Below, in pieces: positions 50,405 to 64,000 of a stretch of 64,000 bases of DNA. Below the pieces are notes generated by a model. It was given only the letters and a program-made list of their open reading frames with translations, did not search any database and was not told the DNA's origin. Source of the DNA: Stenotrophomonas maltophilia. GTDB taxonomy: Bacteria > Pseudomonadota > Gammaproteobacteria > Xanthomonadales > Xanthomonadaceae. A program made the translations under genes and the position numbers. Numbering within the stretch: position 1 is the first letter of the stretch; each line of letters opens with the position of its first letter. The stretch covers positions 461,501 through 525,500 of the forward strand of contig NZ_CP106759.1 in assembly GCF_025642255.1 (NCBI RefSeq). The letters run 5' to 3'.

Positions 50405-51199
50405 ATGCTGGGTATGCTGAAAGCCCTGTGGAACTACCGCTATTTCATTTTTTCCTCGATCAAGAACGAGCTGCGGCTGCGCTTCATCCGCAGCCGCCTG
50501 GGCGCCTTGTGGATGATCATCCACCCGCTGATGCAGGTGCTGATCTTCGCCACGATCCTGTCCGAGGTGCTGGCCGCCAAGCTGCCGGGCATCGATGACA
50601 AGTACGGTTACGCGCTGTACCTGATGTCCGGCACCCTGTGCTGGACGATGTTCTCCGAGACCATCGGCAAGTCAGTGAACCTGTTCGTCGACAGCGGCAA
50701 CCTGATGAAGAAGATGTCGTTCCCCCGCATCTGCCTGCCGTTCATCGCCGGTGGCACGATGCTGGTCAACAACGTGCTGCTGCTGGTGGCGATCTTCGCG
50801 GTGTTCGCGGTGATGGGCCACATGCCAACTGCCGAGGCCCTGTGGCTGCCGGCGCTGATGCTGCTGACGCTGAGTTTCTCGATGGCGCTGGGCCTGCTGC
50901 TGGGCGTGCTCAACGTGTTCATGCGCGATATCGGCCAGGTCGTCCCGGTGGTCCTGCAGGCATTGTTCTGGCTGACTCCCATCGTCTACCACATCACCAT
51001 CCTGCCCGAGCGCGTGCAGGCGATCTTCCGGCTCAACCCGTTGCTGCCGCTGGTTACCAGCTACCAGAACGTGCTGCTGTTCGACAAGCCGCCGGTCTGG
51101 GGTGACCTGTTGTGGCTGATGATCGCCACGGTGGTGCTGGCATTGGCTTCGCTGGTGATGTTCCGTCGTGCCAGCCCGGAAATGGTGGATGCGCTATGA
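50405..51199 (+). CDS. wzm: ABC-2 O-antigen export permease Wzm
   Basis: A 264-residue membrane protein of the ABC-2 (Wzm/TagG) family with about six helices. An amphipathic N-terminal segment (NYRYFIFSSIKNELRLRFIRSR) is the cytosolic coupling or gate region typical of Wzm. PERVQAIFRLNPLLPLVTSYQN near the C-terminus is also characteristic. It exports the undecaprenyl-linked polysaccharide across the inner membrane. The next gene, wzt, overlaps it by four bases (ATGA). The start may be the ATG at 50405 or 50414; a TTG at 50399 is less likely. Confidence 0.93.
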   Translation: MLGMLKALWNYRYFIFSSIKNELRLRFIRSRLGALWMIIHPLMQVLIFATILSEVLAAKLPGIDDKYGYALYLMSGTLCWTMFSETIGKSVNLFVDSGNLMKKMSFPRICLPFIAGGTMLVNNVLLLVAIFAVFAVMGHMPTAEALWLPALMLLTLSFSMALGLLLGVLNVFMRDIGQVVPVVLQALFWLTPIVYHITILPERVQAIFRLNPLLPLVTSYQNVLLFDKPPVWGDLLWLMIATVVLALASLVMFRRASPEMVDAL

Positions 51200-52458
51200 G
51201 TGGTGAACTGAAGGTCGACAACGTCGGCAAGGCGTATCGCGTCTGGACGAGCGAGTGGCTGCGCGCGGCCCGCTGGTTCGGTGTGCCGACGCGGCCCAAG
51301 GAAGAGAACTGGGTGCTGCGCAATGTGTCTTTCACCATCGCGCCCGGCGAAGCCGTGGGCGTGATCGGCCAGAACGGCGCGGGCAAGAGCACCCTGCTCA
51401 AGCTCATCACCGGAACCGCCCAGCCCACCGAGGGCCAGGTGACGCGGACCGGCCGCGTTGCGGCGATTCTCGAGCTGGGCATGGGCTTCAACCCCGACCT
51501 CACCGGTCGCCAGAACGCGTTCCACTCCGCAGGCCTGATGGGCTACTCGCAGGAGCAGATCGAAGCCGCGATGCCGGAGATCGAGGCCTTCGCCGAAGTT
51601 GGCGAGTATTTCGACCAGCCCGTGCGTACCTATTCCAGCGGCATGCAGGTGCGCGTGGCGTTTGCCGTCGCCACTGCATTCACCCCGGACCTGCTGATCG
51701 TCGACGAGGCCCTGTCGGTCGGCGACAGCTACTTCCAGCACAAGAGCTTCGACCGCATGCGTCGCTTCCGCGAGGAGGGCACGTCGATCATGCTGGTCTC
51801 GCACAGCCTCAGCGACGTGAAGGCACTGTGCGACCGCGCGATCCTGCTGGACAAGGGACGAGTGCTGAAGGATGGCGAGCCGGATGAGGTCATCGATTTC
51901 TACAACGCGCTGATCGCGAAGAAGGAAAACGAGACGCTTGCGGTCGAGCAGCGCCGTGGCAAATCCGGCTGGGTGACTACCCGGAGCGGGACCGGCCAGG
52001 CCCGCGTGGAATCGCTGCGACTGCTCGATGGCGAAAGCAGCCAGGAGGTCAAGCTGGCAACCGTTGGCCAGAAGCTCCGGCTTGAACTGAAGGCACAGGT
52101 CAGTGCCGACCTGCCCAGCCTGGTACTGGGGTTCATGCTGCGCGACAAGCAGGGCCACATCATCTGGGGCAGCAACACCTGGCATACCGGTCAGGTCCAG
52201 CGTGATGTACGGGGCGGAGAACAGGTGGTCTACCACCTGGACTTCACCTGTACGCTGGGCCCGGGTTCCTACTCGGTGTCGCCGGCGCTGGTCAGCACCG
52301 AAACGCACATGGTCGACAACTTCGAGTGGGTGGACAACCTGCTGGTGTTCGACGTGATGAATGCCGACAGGACCACGTTCATCGGATCGAACTGGCTTGA
52401 TGCTGCCTTCAGCGTCGAACGCAGCCGCGCATCGGCCGATGGTGTGCAGGCGGACTGA
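51196..52458 (+). CDS. wzt: ABC O-antigen export ATPase Wzt with C-terminal sugar-binding domain
   Basis: A 420-residue ATPase. Walker A is GVIGQNGAGKSTLLKLITG, the signature is YSSGMQVRVAFAVA, and Walker B is LLIVDEALSVGD. The C-terminal extension (about 265-420: LRLELKAQVSADLPSLVLGF, IIWGSNTWHTGQ, YHLDFTCTLGPGSYSVSPAL) resembles the Wzt carbohydrate-binding beta-sandwich that recognises the capped non-reducing end of the glycan. It forms the exporter with Wzm. Presence of this domain implies that the chain is capped, which fits the methyltransferase encoded next. Confidence 0.94.
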   Translation: MSGELKVDNVGKAYRVWTSEWLRAARWFGVPTRPKEENWVLRNVSFTIAPGEAVGVIGQNGAGKSTLLKLITGTAQPTEGQVTRTGRVAAILELGMGFNPDLTGRQNAFHSAGLMGYSQEQIEAAMPEIEAFAEVGEYFDQPVRTYSSGMQVRVAFAVATAFTPDLLIVDEALSVGDSYFQHKSFDRMRRFREEGTSIMLVSHSLSDVKALCDRAILLDKGRVLKDGEPDEVIDFYNALIAKKENETLAVEQRRGKSGWVTTRSGTGQARVESLRLLDGESSQEVKLATVGQKLRLELKAQVSADLPSLVLGFMLRDKQGHIIWGSNTWHTGQVQRDVRGGEQVVYHLDFTCTLGPGSYSVSPALVSTETHMVDNFEWVDNLLVFDVMNADRTTFIGSNWLDAAFSVERSRASADGVQAD

Positions 52459-52467
52459 CGGACAACC

Positions 52468-53885
52468 ATGTCAAAGCTGATTTCCTACGCGCAGAATTTC
52501 GAAGACGTCATGCTCTGGCGCGCGCTGTCACATGTGGTCAATGGCTGCTATGTCGATGTGGGCGCACAGAGCCCCGACACCGACTCGGTAAGCAGGATGT
52601 TCTACGAGCATGGCTGGCGCGGTGTGCACGTGGAGCCCACGCCGCAGTATGCCAACCTGCTGCGCGATCGCCGGCCGGATGAGGTGGTGCTGCAGGTTGC
52701 CGTAAGCGATCAACCCGGGGTACTGCACTTCTTCAACATCGCCGATACCGGCCTGAGCACCACGGATCCGGCCATCGCTGCCGAACATCGGGAGGCGGGC
52801 TTCAACGTCTCCGACGTGCGTGTGCCGGCGCTGACGCTGGACACCGTGCTGGAGCAGGTGCCAGCCACCGACATCCACTGGTTGAAGGTCGACGTCGAGG
52901 GCGCAGAGGAACTGGTGCTGCGCGGCTGGCAGCGCGATACCCGCTTGCCCTGGCTGGTCGTGGTGGAAAGCACGCGTCCGCTGAGTTCGGAACAATCCCA
53001 CCAGAGCTGGGAACCGATCCTGCTCGACAAGGGGTACCGGTTCGTCTATTTCGACGGCCTCAACCGGTTCTACGCCAGTGCGCAGCATCCCGAACTGGAT
53101 GCGGCATTCGAGAGCGGACCCAATGTGTTCGATGATTTCAGTCTGAGTTCGGGCTCGCAGTTCTGCTCGCAGATCAACCTGGCCTATCACGAACTGCAGA
53201 CGCTGGCGGATCGACGCGAGGTCGAACTGAACGAGCGGATCCAGGATCTGGACGCGGCACTGCAGCGGGCGCAGGAAGAATCCGCCGAGGCAACCGAGCA
53301 CAACGCCCGGGCAATGGAAAGGCTGCGCAGCGAGCACGAAGGCGCGGTCCGTGCGATGGCAGTGGCCCAGCGGGAACTGGTGAGCAAGCATGAGCGTGAG
53401 CGCAGCCTGCTCGACAGGAAGGCGCTGGCCGAACTGCACGAGCTGACTGAGCAGGTCACCAAGGGCAAGCACGAGGCCCATCGCTGGTGGTTGGCGCATG
53501 AGCAGCTGCGCGCGCAGCTGGATGCGATCGAACGCAGCCGTTCGTGGCAGCTCACGCGGCCGTTCCGGGCAGTGCGCCGACGCCTGTCGTCCAGCGTGCT
53601 GGGCCGCATGAAACGTGCGCTGCGGCCGGCGGTCGTGCGCGCGCTGAAGGTCGCCATGGCCGCACCGTGGCTGCGACGCCTGGCCAAGCCCCTGGTTACG
53701 CGCATTCCCTTCCTTCACCAGCGCCTGCAGAAGATCGCCATCAGCGAACAGCTGTTCGAGATCGAGCGGGCGCGATTGGCTGCAATGGAGGGCAACGAGC
53801 ACGAAGTCACTGTCGTCCATCTGGATCGACGGGCCCGGCGCGTGCTGGAAGACCTGAAGCGTTCAAGGAATGAAAGGGCTGCCCG

Positions 53886-53889
<4 letters not shown>
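52468..53889 (+). CDS. FkbM-family methyltransferase with coiled-coil and basic tail
   Basis: A 473-residue protein. The N-terminal domain (about 5-210) is an FkbM-type SAM methyltransferase: GCYVDVGAQSPDTDSVSRMF, GWRGVHVEPTPQYANLLRDR and IHWLKVDVEGAEELVLRGW. Then comes a long charged helical region (about 245-365) predicted as a coiled coil, and SRSWQLTRPFRAVRRRLSSS with a basic amphipathic C-terminal region (365-473) that could bind membrane. It overlaps the next gene (ATGA). In the ABC-dependent pathway such an architecture suggests chain-end methylation with length control, analogous to WbdD; this is inference. Confidence 0.85.
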
Positions 53890-59483
<5,594 letters not shown>

Positions 59484-59538
59484 AAGAGCGCGGGGTCCGC
59501 TTCGGCGGATCCCGCCTTCAGTGCAGGGAGAACACGCA

Positions 59539-61776
59539 GTGCATTATGTCTGGCAACTGATTGCGCCGGTATTGGCGATGTGTCTTGCTGTCATCGGCAG
59601 CTCGACTCTGCTGGCCGTCGCCGGCATCCGCGTGAGCCCGCATCTGCGGCGGATCGGGCCGGTCCAGGCGTTGCTGCTTGCGAGCGTGTGCGTACTGGCC
59701 TTGTTGATGAATGCCAATGCGTGGCTGCCCGGCTACGTGGTGTTTCCCTGTTTCCTGATCAGCGGGGCCGTGGGAGCCCTGGTGGCGCTTCGCCGTGGCT
59801 TCGCCGATCCGCTCGCCCATGCATCGATCTGGGCGTTCACGATCAGTCTGCTTGCGGGCGTTCTGCTGGTCGCATGGTGGAATCTCATGTTCGCCTCCCG
59901 GCATCTGTGGATGCTTGAAGGTACCAACCATGATCTGGTGTTCTTCTACGGCGGTGCCAAATGGGCCATGCAACACCCGCTCTGGGTCGAGCAGGCCACG
60001 GTGGCCCGCGAGTGGGCGCTGGGGCAATGCGGCCAGGGCATGCAGTTCATCGGCAACGGCTGCATCGTGCAGCGTAATGGGGCGTACAGCCTGTTGGCAC
60101 TGGCGTCCAGCTTCGTGCCGGAGGCAGGCCCAAACCGGGTGCGGGCGATGATCGGCACCGCCGCAGTGTTCCCGGTGCTCGGCATGCTGCCCTCGATGGC
60201 AGGCCGCTTCGGTGGCGCGCGTCGCTGGCCGCGGGGAACCGCGGTGGCCTTCCTGCTGGCGGTACTGTGCATGCTGGGTACCGGCATGATGCTTGCGGTG
60301 GTCAACGAGAACATCGGTACGGCGATGGCGGGCGCCCTGCTGATGATGATCGTGCTGTGGGCGCTTACGCCGATGCAGTCGCTGGGTGCAAAGTGGATCA
60401 TGCTGGGTGCAGCCGCGGGCTGTACCGGCATGGCATACGGCGAAGCGGCGGTGCATGCGTGCATGATCGTGGCCCTGGCCGTACTGGTGACGGCCATGTG
60501 GCTGCGTTCCTGGCGGGTGTTCCTGCTGGGCGGCCTGCTGGCGATGCTGGCCTGCGCGATCGTCCTCAACCGGATGCTGCCCGAGCTGATGGCATCCTAT
60601 GCCCAGGTCAGTGGCATCGTCGCGCAGTCGTCGTGGCCCAGCTGGTACATCCGGCAGCCCTTCTGGGGTTGGTGGCTGTCGGCTCCCTTCGCCGGCCTGT
60701 TGATGACCGGCGAACCTGCCGTGAATCCGGAAGCCATCATGCTCGGGCTGGTGCTGATGGCGTCCACTGCATGGCTTTCCATCCGGGAAGGACGCTGGCG
60801 GTTCTTCGTCGGCTTGCTGGCAGCCAGCATGGTGCTGGTTGCCTATGTGCAGAGCCATGGCTATCAGTACGGCGAGCACAAGCTGGTGCAGGTGCTCGGG
60901 CCGGCATGGGTGGCGCTGTTGAGCTGGCTTCTGCTGCGCCATGCGCGCCGTCGCGGCCGCACAGGTGTGGTACTGCTGCTGATGGTGACGCTGGGGGCGC
61001 TGTCGGCGGCCTACGCCGTGCGTTCGCGATCGATCCTGGTCTCGCATGTGCCTTCGGGTATCACCCATGCCCTCTCGGAAGCGATCAGGCTGCCGCAGAA
61101 GGGAGATGAGGTTGTCATCGACACGTCCGGGGTCAGCGGGCCGGAGCGGTACGTCAAGCAGGACTTTGCTGTGCTGGAGCTGCATCGACGCGGGGTGCGC
61201 GCGCGCATTGCCGACCGTGGCGACGCTCCGGTGGGGTACAGCGATGCCCTGTTCAATGACAGCCTGCGCGGTGCCGAATCACCCGATTGGCTGCTGGTAC
61301 TCAGGCAGCCCGGGACGGGCCCAGCGCTGCCGCCGGGTACTGCCCCGCTCCTGGAAGATCCCACATTCGCATTGTTCTCGCTGCAGTCCGGTCAGTTGCC
61401 GCTGGCCCAGGCGGGTACGGGCTGGCACACCTGCGAACAGGATCACTGCTGGACCCGCGGCGCCTTCAGCCTTGAAACCTTCGTGCCCAAAGGATGTGCG
61501 GACGCACGACTGCAGGTTGATCTGGATCTGCTGCAGCCACCCGCCGAGGGACGTATCCATGTGACCGTCAACGGTGTGGAAGCAGCAACCGTCGACGGGC
61601 ACCAGGGCGAGGTCAGTTTGTCGTTGGCCGGCGGCAGCTCGGTGGTCGTCCTCGCGCCGGATTGGCCGGTTGCGTCGCCGCAGGCGTTGGGTCTATCAAC
61701 CGATCCCCGGCCTCTGTTCGCCAGCGTGTCCCACGCCCGCATCAGCTGCGGCGTGCCCGCCGAGCCGGCAGAATGA
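59539..61776 (+). CDS. Large polytopic membrane protein (possible GT-C glycosyltransferase)
   Basis: A 745-residue protein starting at GTG after GCAGGGAGAA. About 13 hydrophobic segments cover residues 5-520, with a loop at 110-175 (NLMFASRHLWMLEGTNHDLV) in which paired acidic and aromatic residues could form a GT-C active site. The C-terminal 220 residues are soluble and beta-rich, with Cys pairs (WHTCEQDHCWTRGAF) and RIHVTVNGVEAATVDG, and are probably periplasmic. I do not recognise a named family. Its place among polysaccharide genes and next to EamA-like and UbiA-type genes suggests transfer of a lipid-linked sugar in the periplasm. Confidence 0.7.
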   Translation: MHYVWQLIAPVLAMCLAVIGSSTLLAVAGIRVSPHLRRIGPVQALLLASVCVLALLMNANAWLPGYVVFPCFLISGAVGALVALRRGFADPLAHASIWAFTISLLAGVLLVAWWNLMFASRHLWMLEGTNHDLVFFYGGAKWAMQHPLWVEQATVAREWALGQCGQGMQFIGNGCIVQRNGAYSLLALASSFVPEAGPNRVRAMIGTAAVFPVLGMLPSMAGRFGGARRWPRGTAVAFLLAVLCMLGTGMMLAVVNENIGTAMAGALLMMIVLWALTPMQSLGAKWIMLGAAAGCTGMAYGEAAVHACMIVALAVLVTAMWLRSWRVFLLGGLLAMLACAIVLNRMLPELMASYAQVSGIVAQSSWPSWYIRQPFWGWWLSAPFAGLLMTGEPAVNPEAIMLGLVLMASTAWLSIREGRWRFFVGLLAASMVLVAYVQSHGYQYGEHKLVQVLGPAWVALLSWLLLRHARRRGRTGVVLLLMVTLGALSAAYAVRSRSILVSHVPSGITHALSEAIRLPQKGDEVVIDTSGVSGPERYVKQDFAVLELHRRGVRARIADRGDAPVGYSDALFNDSLRGAESPDWLLVLRQPGTGPALPPGTAPLLEDPTFALFSLQSGQLPLAQAGTGWHTCEQDHCWTRGAFSLETFVPKGCADARLQVDLDLLQPPAEGRIHVTVNGVEAATVDGHQGEVSLSLAGGSSVVVLAPDWPVASPQALGLSTDPRPLFASVSHARISCGVPAEPAE

Positions 61777-61837
61777 CGGTCTTCGCAATCATCCATCGAA
61801 CAGCGTCGGGCCACGGCCACGGCGCAAGAGGTCTCCC

Positions 61838-62185
61838 ATGCAACTCCTGATCGTCTTCGGCCTGGTCATCCTCGGCGCCTGTGGAACCGTCCTGCTGAAG
61901 GTCGGGGCAGGGCGTGTCACCTATTCCGACGGCATCCTGCCGATGCTGACGTCCGCGTTCAACCTGCCACTGGTGACCGGCTTCATCCTGCAGATGATCC
62001 CGCTGGTGTCGTGGGTGGTGCTGCTCAAGTACATGCCACTGACCAAGCTGCAGCCGATGATCGCCCTGACCTACGTAGTGACACCGGTGCTTGCCGTGCT
62101 GTTCCTGGGCGAGCACATCGGTCCACTGCGGATGGCCGGCATCGGCCTGATCGTGCTGGGCGTGGTCCTGGTGAGCGCGAGCTGA
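61838..62185 (+). CDS. Small EamA/SMR-like four-helix membrane protein
   Basis: A 115-residue protein with four membrane helices (LLIVFGLVILGACGTVLLKV, LPLVTGFILQMIPLVSWVVL, and a final pair with PMIALTYVVTPVLAVLFLGE and GIGLIVLGVVLVS). The ALTYVVTPVLAVLFLGEHI segment is typical of EamA/ArnE-ArnF-like half-transporters that flip polyprenyl-phosphate sugars. The start at 61838 follows the membrane protein stop by 61 bp. The downstream glycosyltransferase begins 2 bp after its stop. It probably works as a homo-oligomer in lipid-linked sugar translocation. Confidence 0.8.
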   Translation: MQLLIVFGLVILGACGTVLLKVGAGRVTYSDGILPMLTSAFNLPLVTGFILQMIPLVSWVVLLKYMPLTKLQPMIALTYVVTPVLAVLFLGEHIGPLRMAGIGLIVLGVVLVSAS

Positions 62186-62187
62186 GC

Positions 62188-63324
62188 ATGAAGATCCTGA
62201 TCGTCCTGACCTACTACACGCCCTATATGAGCGGGGTGACTGAATTCGCGCGGATGCTCGCCGAGGACCTGTCCCATCGCCACGAGGTCACCGTGCTCAC
62301 CACCCAGCACGATGCATCCCTGCCGGTGGAAGAGACCATCAACGGCGTGCGCGTGGTGCGCGCACCGGTGTTCGCCCGCATGCACAAAGGCGTCCTGAGC
62401 TGGAAGTTCATCACCTGGTTCCGCCGACTGGCGCGGCAGCATGATGTGGTCAACCTGCATATGCCGATGCTGGAATCGGGCCTGCTGTCATTGCTGGTCC
62501 CCGCCCGCAAGCTGGTGGTGAACTACCAGTGCGACATGGCCGTGGTCGGTGGACTGCTGGACCGGCTGGCGGTGAACGTGACCCGTGTGTCCTGCTGGCT
62601 GGCCACGCGGCGCGCCCGTGATGTCGGGGTGCTTACCCACGATTACGCCAGCTCCTCGGCCTGGCTGTCCGGCATCCGCCACAAGCAGCATGAAGTGCTG
62701 GCACCGATGAAGGCGATGCCCTGGCAGGATCGCCCGGCGAGCACCGACGGGGTGTTCCGCTTTGGTTTCGTGGGCCGCTTCGTCGCCGAGAAAGGCCTGC
62801 CTGTCCTGCTGGACGCCTTCAGCCAGGTCCATGCCCTGCATGGCGACCGTGTCCGCCTGGTGCTGGTCGGCGATACCCACAACATCGCCGGCGGCGGCAT
62901 CATGGATGCCATCCACGGCAGCATCGCCGCGCTGGGGGATGCGGTGGACGTGCGCGGTCGCGTCAGCGAACAGGAACTGCAGGCGTTCTATGCGCAGCTC
63001 GATGTGCTGGTACTGCCCAGCGTCAACCGCTATGAAGCGTTCGGCATGGTGCAGCTGGAGGCAATGCTCAGTGGTTCACGGGTGATCGCGTCGAACCTGC
63101 CGGGCGTGCGCACCATCGTGCAGAACACCGGCAATGGCGAAGTGGTGCCGGTCGGCGATGCGCCGGCACTGGCGGCAGCGATGCTGCGCCTGATGGCCAG
63201 CCGCGATGCGGCAAGCCGTGCCGAGGTACGCGCACGCGCACTGCAGGCCTATCCGCTGCGGCGCTTCTACGACCTGCAGGAAGCCATGCTGCTGGATCGC
63301 ACCGGGCCCGAGCGTCCGGCCTGA
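62188..63324 (+). CDS. GT4-family glycosyltransferase
   Basis: A 378-residue GT-B transferase. The N-terminal domain begins KILIVLTYYTPYMSGVTEFA; the C-terminal donor domain has FGFVGRFVAEKGLPVLLDAF and YEAFGMVQLEAMLSGSRVIA with the EX7E pair. It is coupled to the EamA-like gene (2-bp gap). The donor and acceptor are unknown; the neighbours suggest that it assembles or modifies a lipid-linked sugar. The stop is followed by a non-coding stretch before the opposite-strand UbiA gene. Confidence 0.88.
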   Translation: MKILIVLTYYTPYMSGVTEFARMLAEDLSHRHEVTVLTTQHDASLPVEETINGVRVVRAPVFARMHKGVLSWKFITWFRRLARQHDVVNLHMPMLESGLLSLLVPARKLVVNYQCDMAVVGGLLDRLAVNVTRVSCWLATRRARDVGVLTHDYASSSAWLSGIRHKQHEVLAPMKAMPWQDRPASTDGVFRFGFVGRFVAEKGLPVLLDAFSQVHALHGDRVRLVLVGDTHNIAGGGIMDAIHGSIAALGDAVDVRGRVSEQELQAFYAQLDVLVLPSVNRYEAFGMVQLEAMLSGSRVIASNLPGVRTIVQNTGNGEVVPVGDAPALAAAMLRLMASRDAASRAEVRARALQAYPLRRFYDLQEAMLLDRTGPERPA

Positions 63325-63433
63325 TCCCGCCTGGCTGGATTGCCACCGCTGCCTGCGGGCAGCGATGGAACCGTCATTCCCCGTGCTTGAATGACAGGCT
63401 GCGCGCCGGTGGCGCAGCGGTCATGTGCCTGAT

Positions 63434-64000
63434 TCAGATTGCCGCCAGTACCGACAGGCCACCCACCAGCACCGTGATCAGGCTGCCGGGATCCTTCACT
63501 GCGAACACGACCGGGTCGTCATGCATCTGTCCACGGTGGGCAAGCAGCCAGGTCCGGCAGATCCAGTAGAGCAGGACCGGGCACAGCAGCCACAGGAACA
63601 GCGGATGCCCGTAGAGCTCCTGGCTTTCCGGCGCGTTGATGTACAGGCACAGCACCAGTACCGACGCCATGCCCGACGCGGTACCCAGGGCCTGTACCAG
63701 TCCCAGGTCCTCGACGTGGTAGCCACGCCCGCTGGGCTTCTCCTTGCCGCTGGCCAGCGTCATGCGCAGTTCGGTGTAGCGCTTGAGCATGGCCAGGCTG
63801 AGGAAGATGAACATCGAGAAGGTCAGCAGCCAGAACGAAAGCGTGACGTCGATTGCCGCGGCACCGCCGACGATGCGGATGGTGTAGAGCGCGGCCAGCA
63901 TCACCACATCGATCATCACCACCTGCTTCATCCGCAGGGAATAGGCCAGGGTGAGGCAGAAATAGATGGCCAGTACCAGCAGGAATGCAGGGGCGACAAT
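63434..64000 (-). CDS. UbiA-type prenyltransferase, DPPR-synthase-like (5' end outside window)
   Basis: The last 188 residues of a minus-strand integral membrane protein; the N-terminus is cut by the right edge. Visible are YFCLTLAYSLRMKQVVMIDV, LYTIRIVGGAAAIDVTLSFW and SMFIFLSLAMLKRYTELR, the second half of a UbiA fold, which in decaprenyl-phosphate phosphoribosyltransferase-like proteins follows the polyprenyl-phosphate-binding site. The first aspartate motif lies outside the window. It would transfer a phosphoribosyl or similar group to a polyprenyl phosphate. It ends convergently with the preceding glycosyltransferase gene. Confidence 0.8.
   Translation of the reverse strand: MVAPAFLLVLAIYFCLTLAYSLRMKQVVMIDVVMLAALYTIRIVGGAAAIDVTLSFWLLTFSMFIFLSLAMLKRYTELRMTLASGKEKPSGRGYHVEDLGLVQALGTASGMASVLVLCLYINAPESQELYGHPLFLWLLCPVLLYWICRTWLLAHRGQMHDDPVVFAVKDPGSLITVLVGGLSVLAAI

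Overview
The window is high-GC, gene-dense chromosomal DNA from a gammaproteobacterium of the Xanthomonadaceae, most likely Stenotrophomonas (S. maltophilia complex). The evidence is copies of the short palindrome GTAGCGCCGGGCCATGCCCGGCG between genes (the SMAG-type REP family known from S. maltophilia), Xanthomonad-type small proteins (DUF3247, DUF3016), an alanine catabolism locus with a divergent Lrp gene, and an O-antigen cluster starting directly after metB, as in Xanthomonas. No rRNA, tRNA, CRISPR array, phage or insertion sequence was recognised.

Layout, left to right. 0-8 kb: the N-terminal part of motA, a cytosolic msrB, small secreted or low-complexity proteins, lrp divergent from dadA-alr, a DUF3016 exported protein, a PAS-PAS hybrid histidine kinase and a DUF3247 protein. 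8-17.5 kb: rsmC-rsuA-HAD phosphatase (translationally coupled), fabA-fabB divergent from dinB, a secreted MBL-fold protein, an NAD(P)-binding protein divergent from its LysR neighbour, and gph. 17.4-24 kb: btuB behind a cobalamin riboswitch, a CobC-like phosphatase, a free-Met-R-sulfoxide reductase with a TfoX C-terminal-domain protein, bioD and a MocR-type regulator. 23.6-26.7 kb: an operon for a Tat lipoprotein MsrB, a DipZ-type transmembrane reductase and an exported MsrA, which together look like a periplasmic methionine sulfoxide repair line. 26.8-36 kb: an OmpR-type two-component system, a repeat-filled gap, a phasin, queD, and a TonB-dependent receptor followed by an M14 carboxypeptidase. 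36-47.8 kb: rhlE, a palindromic non-coding block, fah-maiA (tyrosine catabolism), a radical SAM plus DUF4130-UdgX pair (predicted DNA repair), pilU, a DUF4398-OmpA pair, a YdcH-like protein and cystathionine beta-synthase.

47.9-64 kb: metB and then a polysaccharide locus on the plus strand: glycosyltransferase, Wzm/Wzt ABC exporter, FkbM methyltransferase with a coiled-coil tail, a 1226-residue three-module glycosyltransferase, gmd and rmd. These predict GDP-D-rhamnose synthesis and ABC-dependent export of a D-rhamnose-containing O-antigen, with the methyltransferase as possible chain terminator. Behind it lie a large polytopic membrane protein, a small EamA/SMR-like protein, another glycosyltransferase and a UbiA-type prenyltransferase cut by the window edge, possibly a lipid-linked sugar decoration module.

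The least explained sequence is non-coding. At 29.07-29.54 kb and 37.85-38.33 kb there are two families of long hairpins whose loops are nearly identical between copies while their stems differ in sequence yet stay self-complementary. These are the main candidates for an undescribed element.
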